A stretch of DNA of 64,000 nucleotides from Pseudomonas baltica (GTDB lineage Bacteria > Pseudomonadota > Gammaproteobacteria > Pseudomonadales > Pseudomonadaceae). Where the stretch lies: NCBI RefSeq assembly GCF_031880315.1, contig NZ_CP134771.1, positions 2,604,001 to 2,668,000 of the forward strand, given 5' to 3'. Position 1 is the first letter of the stretch. Every line of letters begins with the position of its first letter. Position numbers and translations under genes: made by a program. Below are positions 34,264-42,874 of this stretch, in pieces. Below the pieces are notes generated by a model. The model did no database searches. It saw only the letters and a program-made list of their open reading frames with translations, and was not told the DNA's origin.

Positions 34264-34400
34264 ATGACCCGCCGCCTGAACCCCGATGATCAGCCCTGTG
34301 CCAGCAGTCGAGCCTATGCTCCTGCCCAGGGCGATCGTCGTTGTGATCCGGCCGGTCGCAGCCAAGCCTCCCCCGATCTCCCTGGCGCTGTGAGCTGCTT
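34264..34400 (+). pseudogene. possible decayed DUF3094 gene
   Basis: An ATG is followed by codons for MTRRLNPDDQ, which matches the conserved start of the small membrane protein DUF3094 that I recall lying just before ndh in pseudomonads. The rest of that protein (a VERRPFRPW motif and one hydrophobic helix) is not readable in any single frame. A neighbouring frame gives a short hydrophobic run (AIVVVIRPVAA). One or more indels would explain this. The 34111-34453 gap holds nothing else. Confidence 0.35.
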
Positions 34401-34453
34401 CGCGCTCGCCCAGGGGACTCGGCCGAATTCCGTAAACCTTATGAGATATCCCT

Positions 34454-35755
34454 ATGACTCATCGTATCGTGATTGTCGGCGGCGGCGCCGGCGGCCTGGA
34501 ACTGGCGACCCGCCTGGGTAACAGCCTGGGCAAGAAGGGCAAGGCCAGCGTCGTGCTGGTGGATGCCAACCTCACGCACATCTGGAAACCGCTGCTGCAC
34601 GAAGTCGCGGCCGGCTCCTTGAACTCGTCTGAAGACGAGCTCAACTATGTCGCCCAGGCCAAGTGGAACCACTTCACCTTCCAGATGGGCCGCATGGGCG
34701 GGCTCGATCGCGCCGCCAAGCGCATTCACCTCGAAGCCACCCTCGACGAGAATGGCGACGAACTGGTGCCGGCACGCTCGCTCAACTACGACACCCTGGT
34801 CATGGCCGTTGGCAGCACCACCAACGACTTCGGCACCCTGGGCGCGGCCGAGCACTGCCTGTTCCTCGACACCCGCAAGCAAGCCGAGCGCTTTCACCAG
34901 CAGTTGCTCAACCACTACCTGCGCGCCCACGCCGGTGACGAGGATCAGATCGCCTCGATCAGCGTCGCCATCGTCGGCGCCGGTGCTACAGGGGTCGAGC
35001 TGGCCGCCGAGCTGCATAACGCCGCACAGGAGCTGGCGGCTTATGGCCTGGGGCGGATCAAGCCCGAGAACATGCACATTACCCTGATCGAGGCCAGCCC
35101 ACGGGTACTGCCAGCGTTGCCGGAGCGTATCGGCGCGCCGGTGCACAAGACCCTGGAAAAACTCGGCGTGACGGTCCTGACTGGCGCGTCCGTGAGCGAG
35201 GTGACGGCCGATGGCCTGCGCACCGCCGACGGCAAGGAAATCCCCGCGGCGTTGAAAGTCTGGGCGGCGGGCATCCGCGCGCCGGGCTTTCTCAAGGACA
35301 TCGACGGCCTGGAGACCAACCGCATCAATCAACTGCAGGTGCTGCCGACCCTGCAGACCACCCGCGACGAGAATATCTTCGCCTTCGGTGACTGCGCCGC
35401 CTGCCCGCAAGCCGGCACCGACCGCAACGTGCCGCCGCGCGCCCAGGCCGCGCACCAGCAGTCGTCGATGCTGGTGAAGTCGCTGAAGCTGCGCATCGAG
35501 GGTGGCAGCAGCCTGCCGGAATTTACCTACAAGGATTACGGCTCGCTGATCTCGCTGTCGCGCTTCTCGGCGGTGGGCAACTTGATGGGCAACCTGACCG
35601 GCAGCGTGATGCTCGAAGGCTGGTTGGCGCGGATGTTCTATGTGTCGCTGTACCGCATGCACCAGATGGCGCTGTTCGGGATATTCCGCACGGCCATGTT
35701 GATGCTCGGTAGCCGGATCGGCCGCGGGACCGAGCCGCGGCTCAAACTGCACTGA
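34454..35755 (+). CDS. ndh: type II NADH dehydrogenase (NDH-2)
   Basis: A 433-aa non-proton-pumping NADH:quinone oxidoreductase at the inner membrane. Two Rossmann motifs are clear: IVIVGGGAGGLELA for FAD and SVAIVGAGATGVELAAELH for NADH. Further landmarks are the NDH-2 stretch LTHIWKPLLHEVAAGSL, the FAD-closing IFAFGDCA and a C-terminal amphipathic/hydrophobic region (YVSLYRMHQMALFGIFRTAMLML) that attaches the enzyme to the membrane. Confidence 0.95.
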   Translation: MTHRIVIVGGGAGGLELATRLGNSLGKKGKASVVLVDANLTHIWKPLLHEVAAGSLNSSEDELNYVAQAKWNHFTFQMGRMGGLDRAAKRIHLEATLDENGDELVPARSLNYDTLVMAVGSTTNDFGTLGAAEHCLFLDTRKQAERFHQQLLNHYLRAHAGDEDQIASISVAIVGAGATGVELAAELHNAAQELAAYGLGRIKPENMHITLIEASPRVLPALPERIGAPVHKTLEKLGVTVLTGASVSEVTADGLRTADGKEIPAALKVWAAGIRAPGFLKDIDGLETNRINQLQVLPTLQTTRDENIFAFGDCAACPQAGTDRNVPPRAQAAHQQSSMLVKSLKLRIEGGSSLPEFTYKDYGSLISLSRFSAVGNLMGNLTGSVMLEGWLARMFYVSLYRMHQMALFGIFRTAMLMLGSRIGRGTEPRLKLH

Positions 35756-35765
35756 TATCGTCTGC

Positions 35766-35857
35766 CCTGTAGCGAGGCGGCTTGCCTGCGATTGCGGTGT
35801 ATCAGATGCACATTCGTGCCTGACACTCCGTATCGGGGGCAAGCCCGCTCACTACAG
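35766..35857. repeat. REP-like inverted pair, divergent type
   Basis: CTGTAGCGAGGCGGCTTGCC on the left faces GGCAAGCCCGCTCACTACAG on the right. This is a second REP subtype (GTAGCGAG ends) distinct from the GTGGGAGC type that dominates the window. Confidence 0.75.
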
Positions 35858-36166
35858 AGGGGGTGGTTACCGGTATATACAGCAAGAATCCTGAGCCGAC
35901 TGCGGTCAGCGTGGGACTGGGCGCAGCCAGAAACGCGTCAGAGCAGGCACCACACAGCTAAAATCCCTTCGAACAATGCTCCATTACCCTGCTGGCCCAT
36001 TCGCGGACAGCGGCCGCTTCCACAGGTTGCACGTTACTCGGGCACTGCTGCGGTGCGTCAGGTACCGCCACGGTGCAACTTTCGGTGACATCCTTCCCCT
36101 TCGACACTCCGTCCGTATCCCGCCTTGCCCCCGCCTTCCCTGGTCTAGGCTAGTGAGAAAGATTTC

Positions 36167-36181
36167 TGGCCTGCATCTTGC
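36167..36181 (+). promoter_or_regulatory. sigma-54 promoter of hutH
   Basis: TGGCCTGCATCTTGC: GG and GC are separated by 10 bases and the -12 TTGC is intact. The predicted start point lies about 12 nt further on, inside the HutC-type palindrome. hut promoters of pseudomonads are known to use sigma-54 with CbrB or NtrC. Confidence 0.65.
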
Positions 36182-36184
36182 CTT

Positions 36185-36200
36185 ACCTGTATATACAGGT
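36185..36200. promoter_or_regulatory. HutC-type operator at hutH
   Basis: ACCTGTATATACAGGT, a perfect 16-bp palindrome with the TGTATATACA core of HutC sites. It covers the expected transcription start of the sigma-54 promoter, 41 bp before the hutH ATG. Confidence 0.8.
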
Positions 36201-36240
36201 TTAGATAGCCACCTCTTTTCACCTCATCCAGGACATCGCC

Positions 36241-37770
36241 ATGCCAGCGCCCCTCGTCATCCAGCCCGGCCACTTCGACCTCGACCAATTGCGTGCTATC
36301 TACCAGCAGCAGGTCGACTTCAGCCTCGATCCGGCCGCGCGCACGGTGGTGGACGAGGCGGCGCGCACCGTGACGCAGATCATCGAAAACAAACGCACCG
36401 TGTACGGCATCAACACCGGCTTCGGGCTGCTGGCACGCACGTCGATCCCGGACCAGTCGCTGGCCAAACTGCAGCGCAATCTGCTGCTATCCCACTGCAC
36501 CGGCACCGGGCCACTGCTGGATGATGCCAGTGTCGGCCTGATCATGGCGCTCAAGGTCGCGTCCTTGGCCCGAGGTTTCTCGGGGGTACGCTGGGAGCTG
36601 ATCGAAGCGTTGAACGCGCTGTACACGCACAAGGTGTTCCCGTGCATTCCGTCGCAAGGTTCGGTGGGCGCTTCCGGCGACCTGGCCCCGCTGGCGCATA
36701 TGTCGGCGGTGCTGATCGGCGTCGGCCGCGTGCGTCATCAGGGTCGCGAGATGGATGCGGTCGAAGGCTTGGCGCTGGCCGGCCTGGAGCCGATGGAGCT
36801 GGGGCCGAAAGAAGGCCTGGCGCTGATCAACGGCACTCAGGTGTCCACCGCGCTGGCATTGCGCGGTCTGTTCGCCACGGAAAAACTGTTCAGCGCCGCC
36901 GTGGTCGCCGGCAGCCTCAGCGTCGAGGCGCTCAAGGGCTCGCGCGTGCCATTCGACCCGCGTATTCAGGCAGTGCGCGGTCAACCGGGGCAGATCGCCG
37001 TGGCAGCCTTTTACCGCGAGTTGCTGGCCACCAGCGAGATCAGCGAATCCCACGTCAACTGCGCCCGCGTACAGGACCCGTACTCGCTGCGTTGCCAGCC
37101 ACAGGTGATGGGCGCCTGCCTGGATCACCTGCGCTTTGCCGCCGGGGTGTTCCTGCGTGAAGCCAACGCGGTATCGGACAACCCACTGGTGTTCAGTGCC
37201 GACGGTGACGTGCTGTCGGGCGGCAACTTCCACGCCGAACCGGTGGCCATGGCCTCTGACGTGCTGGCCTTGGCTATCTCGGAAATCGGCGCGCTGTCGG
37301 AACGGCGCATCGCCCAACTGGTGGACCCGGCGCTGTCCGGCCTGCCGGCGTTTCTGGTGCTGGAAGGCGGTCTCAACTCCGGATTCATGATCGCCCAGGT
37401 GACCGCCGCCGCACTCGCTTCGGAGAACAAGACCCTCGCCCACCCGGCATCGATCGACAGCCTGCCGACTTCGGCCAACCAGGAAGACCACGTGTCGATG
37501 GCGACCTTCGCCGCCCGCCGCCTGCTGGACATGGCCGGCAACAGCAGCGCGGTGGTGGCCATCGAGTTGCTCGGCGCGGCTCAAGGTGTCGATCTGCATG
37601 CACCGCTGAAAACCTCGCCGATTCTGGTAGAGGTGCTGGCGATGATCCGCGCTGATGTCGCGCATTATGATGAAGACCGTTATTTCGCCCCGGATATCGC
37701 CGCAGCGCGGGCGTGGGTAGAGGATGGCAAGTTTGCGCAATGGCTGGCATTCGCTCGTTTGTATGACTAA
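36241..37770 (+). CDS. hutH: histidine ammonia-lyase HutH (or close aromatic amino-acid lyase)
   Basis: A 509-aa MIO-cofactor lyase that removes ammonia from histidine to give urocanate. The self-cyclising triad Ala-Ser-Gly is in [17 protein letters not shown], the catalytic Tyr region is [11 protein letters not shown], and further family motifs are [24 protein letters not shown] and [20 protein letters not shown]. Length is normal for HutH. The other hut enzymes (hutU, hutI, hutG) are not nearby, so this may be a second lyase copy tied to the transporter that follows. Confidence 0.92.
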   Translation: MPAPLVIQPGHFDLDQLRAIYQQQVDFSLDPAARTVVDEAARTVTQIIENKRTVYGINTGFGLLARTSIPDQSLAKLQRNLLLSHCTGTGPLLDDASVGLIMALKVASLARGFSGVRWELIEALNALYTHKVFPCIPSQGSVGASGDLAPLAHMSAVLIGVGRVRHQGREMDAVEGLALAGLEPMELGPKEGLALINGTQVSTALALRGLFATEKLFSAAVVAGSLSVEALKGSRVPFDPRIQAVRGQPGQIAVAAFYRELLATSEISESHVNCARVQDPYSLRCQPQVMGACLDHLRFAAGVFLREANAVSDNPLVFSADGDVLSGGNFHAEPVAMASDVLALAISEIGALSERRIAQLVDPALSGLPAFLVLEGGLNSGFMIAQVTAAALASENKTLAHPASIDSLPTSANQEDHVSMATFAARRLLDMAGNSSAVVAIELLGAAQGVDLHAPLKTSPILVEVLAMIRADVAHYDEDRYFAPDIAAARAWVEDGKFAQWLAFARLYD

Positions 37771-37892
37771 GAGCGGTCATACGCCATCCCCTGTGAGAGC
37801 GGGGGAATGACCTGAAACGGTGCTAGCCGTTAAGCTGGTGACTCATTCCTGATCACCCCTGGCCCGCTGACCGATCCGCGCCCCGCACACAA

Positions 37893-37906
37893 CTTGTATA
37901 TACCGG
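37893..37906. promoter_or_regulatory. HutC-type operator upstream of the ABC transporter
   Basis: CTTGTATATACCGG shares the TGTATATAC core with the hutH operator and ends 2 bp before a sigma-54 promoter, so a bound repressor would interfere with polymerase at the -24 region. Confidence 0.7.
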
Positions 37907-37908
37907 TA

Positions 37909-37923
37909 TGGCACGCGAACTGC
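37909..37923 (+). promoter_or_regulatory. sigma-54 promoter of the amino-acid ABC transporter
   Basis: TGGCACGCGAACTGC: a perfect TGGCACG upstream element, 10-base spacing to GC, and CTGCA in place of TTGCA at -12. It lies 57 bp before the binding-protein ATG. Confidence 0.75.
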
Positions 37924-37979
37924 AGGCACTCATCCATCTCGAACGCCACACGACTGACCGTCTGATGAAGGAGTGATCC

Positions 37980-38825
37980 ATGCAACTCGATTCCCAGTAC
38001 AGCAAGCTCAGCAAAACCGCCGGCGGCCTGGCTCTGGCCTTGGCGATGGCAATGGGATCCATGGCCGCGCAGGCCGATCAGTTGGCCGACGTGAAACAGG
38101 CCGGCGAGTTGGTGGTCGGTACCGAGATGCAGTTTGCGCCGTTCGACTTTCTCACCAAGGGCGAGCAGGACGGCCTCAACAAGGCACTCTTTGCCGAGCT
38201 GGGCAAGGAGTTGGGGGTCAAGATCAAGTTCATCGACCTGCCATGGCCTAGCGTGCTGCCAGGCCTTGAGGCGAAAAAATTCGACGTGGTCGCCGGGCCG
38301 ATCATCGAGACCAAGGCGCGCCAGGAGCGCTACCACTTCATGCTGCCGATCGCCGAAGCCACGGTATCGCTGATGGCCGGCGCCAAGGATGACAAGCTGA
38401 CCAAACCTGCCGATATCGCCGGCAAAACGGTCGGTGCCGGCAAGGGCTCGGCGCAGCTTGAAGAGCTCAAGGCCTATGCGGCGACGCTGCCGGAGAAGGT
38501 CACCATCCGCGAATACGTCGACAACAACCAGGCGTACGCCGACCTCGCGGCCCATCGCCTGTCGGCGGTGGCCAACTCGCTGCCGAACATCTCCTACGTG
38601 GCCGCGCAGAAGAGCAATCTGTACAAAGTGGTGCAGCCGCCGTTCGGCAAGAAGTCCTACTTCGCCTTCCTAGGTCGCAAGGACGCCGATGCCGACAGCC
38701 TGATCGCAGCGCTCGACGCCGCCTTGCTGAAAATGCATGCCGATGGCCGCTTGGCCGCGTTGCAGAAACAGTGGCTGGGTGCCGAGATGGATGTGCCGAA
38801 GGCGGACTTCACCCCGAGCTGGTGA
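37980..38825 (+). CDS. amino-acid ABC transporter binding protein
   Basis: A 281-aa family-3 solute-binding protein. A Sec signal (GGLALALAMAMGSMAAQA) precedes the standard start GELVVGTEMQFAPFDFLTKGEQDGLNKALFAELGKELGVKIKF and the pocket stretch SVLPGLEAKKFDVVAGPIIETKARQERYHF. GAAGGAG lies 5 nt before the ATG. Together with the lyase upstream it probably captures histidine or a related amino acid, an inference from shared operators. Confidence 0.92.
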   Translation: MQLDSQYSKLSKTAGGLALALAMAMGSMAAQADQLADVKQAGELVVGTEMQFAPFDFLTKGEQDGLNKALFAELGKELGVKIKFIDLPWPSVLPGLEAKKFDVVAGPIIETKARQERYHFMLPIAEATVSLMAGAKDDKLTKPADIAGKTVGAGKGSAQLEELKAYAATLPEKVTIREYVDNNQAYADLAAHRLSAVANSLPNISYVAAQKSNLYKVVQPPFGKKSYFAFLGRKDADADSLIAALDAALLKMHADGRLAALQKQWLGAEMDVPKADFTPSW

Positions 38826-38867
38826 TATTTGGGTGCGCGCAGGGCGCTGGCATGCGAGTGAACGTGC

Positions 38868-39010
38868 TGGCCTCTTCGCGGCAAGCCTTGCTCCCACAAC
38901 TGTACGGCGCGGGACCGGCTCGCACGGTGGAAGCAAAGCTTGCTCTGATAGGTGTCCGCCAATGCCAGTGCGCACACCTGTGGGAGCAAGGCTTGCTCGC
39001 GAAGAGGCCA
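38868..39010. repeat. REP-like inverted pair within the transporter operon
   Basis: GGCCTCTTCGCGGCAAGCCT on the left faces AGGCTTGCTCGCGAAGAGGCC on the right, with a degenerate third half (CGGTGGAAGCAAAGCTTGCTC) between them. It separates the binding-protein gene from its permeases, a typical place for mRNA-stabilising hairpins that allow more binding protein than permease. Confidence 0.85.
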
Positions 39011-39059
39011 GAATGACCGCCACAGATCCCGGTACCGTGCATTGATGGACGAATAAACG

Positions 39060-39719
39060 ATGTTCGACTGGCCACTGCTCCAACAGAATTTCCCGCTACT
39101 GCTCGGCGCGCTGCGGACCACCGCCGAGGTGTCCGCCGCCGCGCTGTTCATCGGCTTTTTCATCGGCATCGGCGTGGCAGCCATGCGCCTGTCGCCCAAC
39201 CCCATTCTGCGACGTCTCGGCGGCGCCTATATCTTCGTGTTCCGCGGCATCCCGCTGCTAGTGCAGTTGCTGTTCATCTATTACTTCCTGCCTCGCGCCG
39301 GCCTGCCGAACATGTCGCCAATGGCGGCAGCGATCATCAGCCTGGCGCTGTGCTGCGCGGCCTATATCGCCGAAATCCTGCGCGGCGGCTTGCTCGCCAT
39401 CCCAGGCGGGCAGCTGGAAGCCGCCGGGCTGCTAGGCCTCAACAGCCGGCAGATGCTGGTGCGCATCCGCGTGCCCCAGGCCGTACGCTTGACCCTCCCG
39501 GGCCTGATCAACGAAATGATCCTGCTGATCAAGGCCTCGTCACTGGTCTCGGTGGTGGGCCTGGCCGACCTCACCCGCACCGCCCAGAACCTCGCCGCCA
39601 GTGACTACATGTTCGTCCAGGACTACCTGATGCTGGCGGCGTTCTACTGCCTGATCAACATCCCCCTGGCCTACGCCGGCGGGCGCCTGGAAAAACGCTT
39701 GAAGGAGCGCGGCGCATGA
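39060..39719 (+). CDS. amino-acid ABC transporter permease
   Basis: A 219-aa HisM/HisQ-type permease. LLGALRTTAEVSAAALFIGFFIGIG is the usual first helix region, and the EAA loop is QLEAAGLLGLNSRQMLVRIRVPQAVRLTLPGLINEMILLIKASSL. About five membrane helices. It overlaps the next permease by 4 nt. Confidence 0.95.
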   Translation: MFDWPLLQQNFPLLLGALRTTAEVSAAALFIGFFIGIGVAAMRLSPNPILRRLGGAYIFVFRGIPLLVQLLFIYYFLPRAGLPNMSPMAAAIISLALCCAAYIAEILRGGLLAIPGGQLEAAGLLGLNSRQMLVRIRVPQAVRLTLPGLINEMILLIKASSLVSVVGLADLTRTAQNLAASDYMFVQDYLMLAAFYCLINIPLAYAGGRLEKRLKERGA

Positions 39720-40387
39720 ATTTCGATCCGCACATCCTCACCGATCATCTGGATGACATCGGCAACGGCTTTCTGATGACCCTTGCCACCTGGAGCAGCG
39801 GTGTAGTGCTCGGCCTCCTGCTGGGGCTGCTGATTGCCCTGGCCCAGGTATTCGGTAACGGCCTGGTGCGCGCCCCGCTGCGGGTATTCATCGAGATCAT
39901 CCGCAGCACGCCGTTTCTGGTGCAGTTGTTTCTGCTGTACTACGGCGGCCCGTCGTTCGGCCTCGAACTGGACCCGATCCCCGCCGGCATTCTCGGCCTA
40001 GCGGTGTATGGCAGCGTGTACTTCGCGGAAATCTTTCGGGGTGGCTTCGAGTCCATCCCGCGCGGGCAACTGGAGGCGGCAGACTGCCTGGGCATCGGCC
40101 GACTGCGCTGCATCCTGCGCATCCAGTTGCCGCAGATGCTGGTGATCATCCTGCCAGCGCTGGTCAATCTGGTGACTGTGCTGTGCAAGGAAACCGCCGT
40201 GCTGTCGATCATCACAATCCCCGAACTGACCATGGTGCTGACCGGTATCGGCTCGCAGACGTTCGCCTTCGTCGAAACCCTGCTGGCGTTGTGCATCGGC
40301 TACCTGATACTGGTCGAAGCCTGCTCGCGCCTGGGCATGCTCCTGGAAACGCGGGTCGGACGCTTTATGCAGAGGCAACCTCGATGA
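39716..40387 (+). CDS. amino-acid ABC transporter permease
   Basis: A 223-aa second permease of the pair. [51 protein letters not shown] and the EAA loop [49 protein letters not shown] are seen. Coupled by ATGA overlaps to both neighbours. Confidence 0.95.
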   Translation: MNFDPHILTDHLDDIGNGFLMTLATWSSGVVLGLLLGLLIALAQVFGNGLVRAPLRVFIEIIRSTPFLVQLFLLYYGGPSFGLELDPIPAGILGLAVYGSVYFAEIFRGGFESIPRGQLEAADCLGIGRLRCILRIQLPQMLVIILPALVNLVTVLCKETAVLSIITIPELTMVLTGIGSQTFAFVETLLALCIGYLILVEACSRLGMLLETRVGRFMQRQPR

Positions 40388-41268
40388 ATCAAAGCAACGC
40401 TTCCCTTACGCTGGCCCCCGACAAGCACTCCGCCAGCAATGCTCCCGACAGCCGCAAGGCCATGGTGCAGCTGCGCAACGTCGGCAAGCATTTCGGGCCA
40501 CTGCGGGTGCTCAAGGGCATCGACCTGACTATCCATCACAGCGAAGTGGTGTGCCTGATCGGCCCTTCCGGCTCCGGCAAGAGCACGCTGCTGCGCAGCA
40601 TGGCGTTCCTCGAGGAGTACGACGAGGGGCAGATCCATATCGAAGGCCAGCTGCTTGGCTGGCAGAACGTCGATGTCGAGGGCCCCGCGCGCAAACGGGC
40701 GGCGCAATCGAAGATCAACCAGGTCCGCCAGAACGTCGGCATGGTGTTCCAGCAGTTCAACCTGTGGCCACACATGACCGTGCTCGGTAACGTCTGTGAA
40801 GCGCTGCAACAGGTGCGCAAACAGAGCAAGGCGCAAGCCCGCGAGCGCGCTCTGGCGATGCTCGACAAGGTCGGCCTGGCGCACAAGGCCGAGGCCTGGC
40901 CGGTGCAGTTGTCCGGCGGCCAGCAGCAGCGCGTGGCAATCGCCCGGGCGCTGGCCATGGAGCCGCACATCATGCTGTTCGACGAACCGACCTCGGCCCT
41001 CGACCCCGAGCTGGTCGGCGAAGTGTTGCAGGTGATGAAGGACCTGGCCAAGGAAGGCATGACCATGGTCGTGGTCACCCATGAGATGGGCTTTGCCGCG
41101 CAGGTCGCCGACTCGGTGATTTTCCTCGACAAGGGTGAGGTGGTCGCGCGCGGTACGCCGCAGCAGATTTTCCATCAGGCCGAGCACCCACGCCTGCAGC
41201 AGTTTCTACAGAATTATCTGGATCGCAATGCGTTCTGGCAGGACGGCAAGGACGCCGCCGCACCATGA
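40384..41268 (+). CDS. amino-acid ABC transporter ATP-binding protein
   Basis: A 294-aa HisP/GlnQ-type ATPase. Walker [11 protein letters not shown]-loop [10 protein letters not shown], signature [15 protein letters not shown], Walker [15 protein letters not shown] and H-loop [10 protein letters not shown] are intact. The first 30 residues ([19 protein letters not shown]) are an extra low-complexity tail. The start at 40384 overlaps the permease stop; the frame is open further upstream but without coding logic. Confidence 0.95.
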   Translation: MNQSNASLTLAPDKHSASNAPDSRKAMVQLRNVGKHFGPLRVLKGIDLTIHHSEVVCLIGPSGSGKSTLLRSMAFLEEYDEGQIHIEGQLLGWQNVDVEGPARKRAAQSKINQVRQNVGMVFQQFNLWPHMTVLGNVCEALQQVRKQSKAQARERALAMLDKVGLAHKAEAWPVQLSGGQQQRVAIARALAMEPHIMLFDEPTSALDPELVGEVLQVMKDLAKEGMTMVVVTHEMGFAAQVADSVIFLDKGEVVARGTPQQIFHQAEHPRLQQFLQNYLDRNAFWQDGKDAAAP

Positions 41269-41362
41269 GATCGTCCCTTGAAGCGGTTCCCTGCACCCCG
41301 CATTTGCGGTACCTTGCGACGCCTTTTGCCGCACTTGCGGCCATGACCGGGAACACGGGCCG

Positions 41363-42097
41363 ATGAAGAATCCTCCACAAGCGCTTTACCAACGGGCCAA
41401 GGATTACGTGCAGAGCAAACTGCGCGCCGGCGAATGGAAGACCGGCGACCTGATCCCGTCGGAAAACCGCTTGGTGGTGGAATTGGGCATGTCGCGGATG
41501 ACGGTCAACCGTGCGCTGCGCGAACTCACCGAAGAAGGCCTGCTGCTGCGGGTCTCCGGCGTCGGCACCTTTGTGGCCGAGAGCAAGCCCAAGTCTAATC
41601 TGCTGACCATCACCAATATCGCCGACGAGATCACCGCCCGCGGCCATCGCTACGATTGCCAGGTGCTGCAGCTCTCCCGCGAGGCCGCCTCGATGACGGT
41701 CGCGGCAGCGCTGGCGCTGCCCACGGGCGCCTCGGTGTTCCACCTGGTGTGCGTGCACCTTGAAGAAGGCGTACCGGTGCAACTCGAAGACCGTTACGTC
41801 AGCCCGGAGCTGGTGCCGGAGTTCCTGCAACAGCAGTTCGGCGGGCAACTGCAGCCGGCGCGGTACTTGCTGCAGGTGATCAGCCCGGATGAAATGGAGC
41901 ACATCGTCGAGGCGGCGCATCCTTCCAGCGATGAAAGCCGGCATTTGCAGGTGGAGGCTACGGAGCCCTGCCTGGTGCTGATGCGCCGCACCTGGAACAG
42001 CGGCAAGGTGGTGACCTATGTGCGCCTGGTGCACCCGTCGTCGCGGTATAGGCTGGGCAGCCGGATGGCCGTTAACGGCGCACAGCGGGATGGCTGA
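41363..42097 (+). CDS. hutC: HutC-type GntR-family repressor
   Basis: A 244-aa regulator: an N-terminal winged helix (YQRAKDYVQSKLRAGEWKTGDLIPSENRLVVELGMSRMTVNRALRELTEEGLLLRVSGVGTFVA) and a C-terminal UTRA effector domain (FHLVCVHLEEGVPVQLEDRYVSPELVPEFL). This matches HutC, whose inducer is urocanate. It is the natural candidate to bind the three TGTATATAC sites at 35.87, 36.19 and 37.9 kb. It is monocistronic, 94 bp after the ATPase. The symbol reflects family and context, not a proven role. Confidence 0.88.
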   Translation: MKNPPQALYQRAKDYVQSKLRAGEWKTGDLIPSENRLVVELGMSRMTVNRALRELTEEGLLLRVSGVGTFVAESKPKSNLLTITNIADEITARGHRYDCQVLQLSREAASMTVAAALALPTGASVFHLVCVHLEEGVPVQLEDRYVSPELVPEFLQQQFGGQLQPARYLLQVISPDEMEHIVEAAHPSSDESRHLQVEATEPCLVLMRRTWNSGKVVTYVRLVHPSSRYRLGSRMAVNGAQRDG

Positions 42098-42100
42098 ATC

Positions 42101-42172
42101 AGAAGCCTTGCTCCCACAATGCAAACAGAGCCCTCGATGTACACCTGTGGGAGCAAGGCTAGACCGCGAAGG
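42101..42172. repeat. REP-like inverted pair
   Basis: AGCCTTGCTCCCACAATGC faces ACCTGTGGGAGCAAGGCT, then AGACCGCGAAGGCGTCGGC. It lies 4 bp after the HutC-type gene. Confidence 0.8.
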
Positions 42173-42205
42173 CGTCGGCACTGCCAGCACATTATTAAGC
42201 GCAAC

Positions 42206-42236
42206 AAAAAAGGCGTCCTTTGCAGGACGCCTTTTT
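42206..42236. terminator. bidirectional terminator between regulator and tRNA operon
   Basis: AAAAAAGGCGTCC, a short loop, then GGACGCCTTTTT. The 7-bp GC-rich stem is flanked by A and T tracts, so it can end both the HutC-side transcript and the tRNA operon. Confidence 0.9.
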
Positions 42237-42244
42237 GCTGAATA

Positions 42245-42321
42245 TGGTCGGGGTAAGGGGATTCGAACTCCTGACATCCTGCTCCCAAAGCAGGCGCGCT
42301 ACCGGACTGCGCTATACCCCG
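42245..42321 (-). tRNA. tRNA-Pro (anticodon UGG)
   Basis: 77 nt with encoded CCA; begins CGGGGTATAGCGCAGTCCGG, anticodon loop TTTGGGA, T arm CAGGAGTTCGAATCCCCTT. Its sequence is identical to the copy at 42500-42576. Confidence 0.95.
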
Positions 42322-42418
42322 GTACAAAAAAGGCACCCATAAGGCGCCTTTTCTGATGCCTTGAACTGTTACATCAAAGGACTTTTTAAGATCTGACCCA
42401 GCGAACCGGAATCAAAAA
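42322..42418 (-). terminator. hairpin with T-tract between tRNA-Lys and the distal tRNA-Pro
   Basis: On the minus strand GGCGCC-TTAT-GGGTGCC-TTTTTT occurs at about 42326-42352, just before the distal tRNA-Pro. It would act as a partial terminator or a processing hairpin in the tRNA transcript. Confidence 0.4.
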
Positions 42419-42494
42419 TGGTGGGTCGTGTGGGATTCGAACCTACGACCAATTGGTTAAAAGCCAACTGCTCTACCAACTGAGCTAACGACCC
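42419..42494 (-). tRNA. tRNA-Lys (anticodon UUU)
   Basis: 76 nt with encoded CCA; begins GGGTCGTTAGCTCAGTTGG, anticodon loop CTTTTAA, T arm GTAGGTTCGAATCCCAC. Confidence 0.95.
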
Positions 42495-42499
42495 AAAAA

Positions 42500-42576
42500 T
42501 GGTCGGGGTAAGGGGATTCGAACTCCTGACATCCTGCTCCCAAAGCAGGCGCGCTACCGGACTGCGCTATACCCCG
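42500..42576 (-). tRNA. tRNA-Pro (anticodon UGG), second copy
   Basis: 77 nt, same sequence as the copy at 42245-42321, 5 nt from tRNA-Lys. The two copies flank the Lys gene, which makes the locus prone to recombination between them. Confidence 0.95.
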
Positions 42577-42586
42577 ATATGAAATT

Positions 42587-42662
42587 TGGCTCCGTGACCA
42601 GGACTCGAACCTGGGACCCAATGATTAACAGTCATTTGCTCTACCGACTGAGCTATCACGGA
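42587..42662 (-). tRNA. tRNA-Asn (anticodon GUU)
   Basis: 76 nt with encoded GCCA end; begins TCCGTGATAGCTCAGTCGG, anticodon loop CTGTTAA, T arm CCAGGTTCGAGTCCTGG. First gene of the operon, downstream of the leader minisatellite. Confidence 0.95.
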
Positions 42663-42676
42663 ACTATCAATTTCAG

Positions 42677-42774
42677 TTACTGCAACTTCATTACTGCAAC
42701 TTCATTACTGCAACTTCATTACTGCAACTTCATTACTGCAACTTCATTACTGCAACTTCATTACTGCAATTTCA
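42677..42774. repeat. 14-bp minisatellite, seven tandem copies
   Basis: Seven consecutive TTACTGCAACTTCA units, six identical and the last with one change (TTACTGCAATTTCA). The array lies in the 5' leader of the tRNA transcript, between promoter and tRNA-Asn. No spacers separate the units, so it is not a CRISPR array. Slippage should change the copy number between strains. Confidence 0.95.
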
Positions 42775-42846
42775 AAAGCTGTATCACTACCGCCTTGAAC
42801 TCTTCGACCCTTCCGTATCGCTACGTTAGTGCCTCTGAGGCGCGCT

Positions 42847-42874
42847 ATTTTACAAGTTTCAAAACCTCTGTCAA
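42847..42874 (-). promoter_or_regulatory. sigma-70 promoter of the tRNA operon
   Basis: Minus strand TTGACA, 16 bp, TAAAAT, then a GC-rich discriminator (AGCGCGCC), as expected of stable-RNA promoters under stringent control. It is followed by the tRNA leader. Confidence 0.8.

Larger units (their letters stand above)
35758..36240. other. regulatory spacer upstream of hutH
   Basis: A 480-bp gap without a gene. It holds the divergent REP pair, a HutC-type half-site (ACCGGTATATACAGC, 35869-35883), a sigma-54-like promoter (36167-36181) and a perfect HutC-type palindrome (36185-36200). The middle part (35900-36150) shows nothing recognisable. Confidence 0.6.

Noticed and set aside
42677..42774. 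Possible CRISPR array
   Set aside because: Units are 14 bp, directly joined with no spacers, and no cas genes are present.
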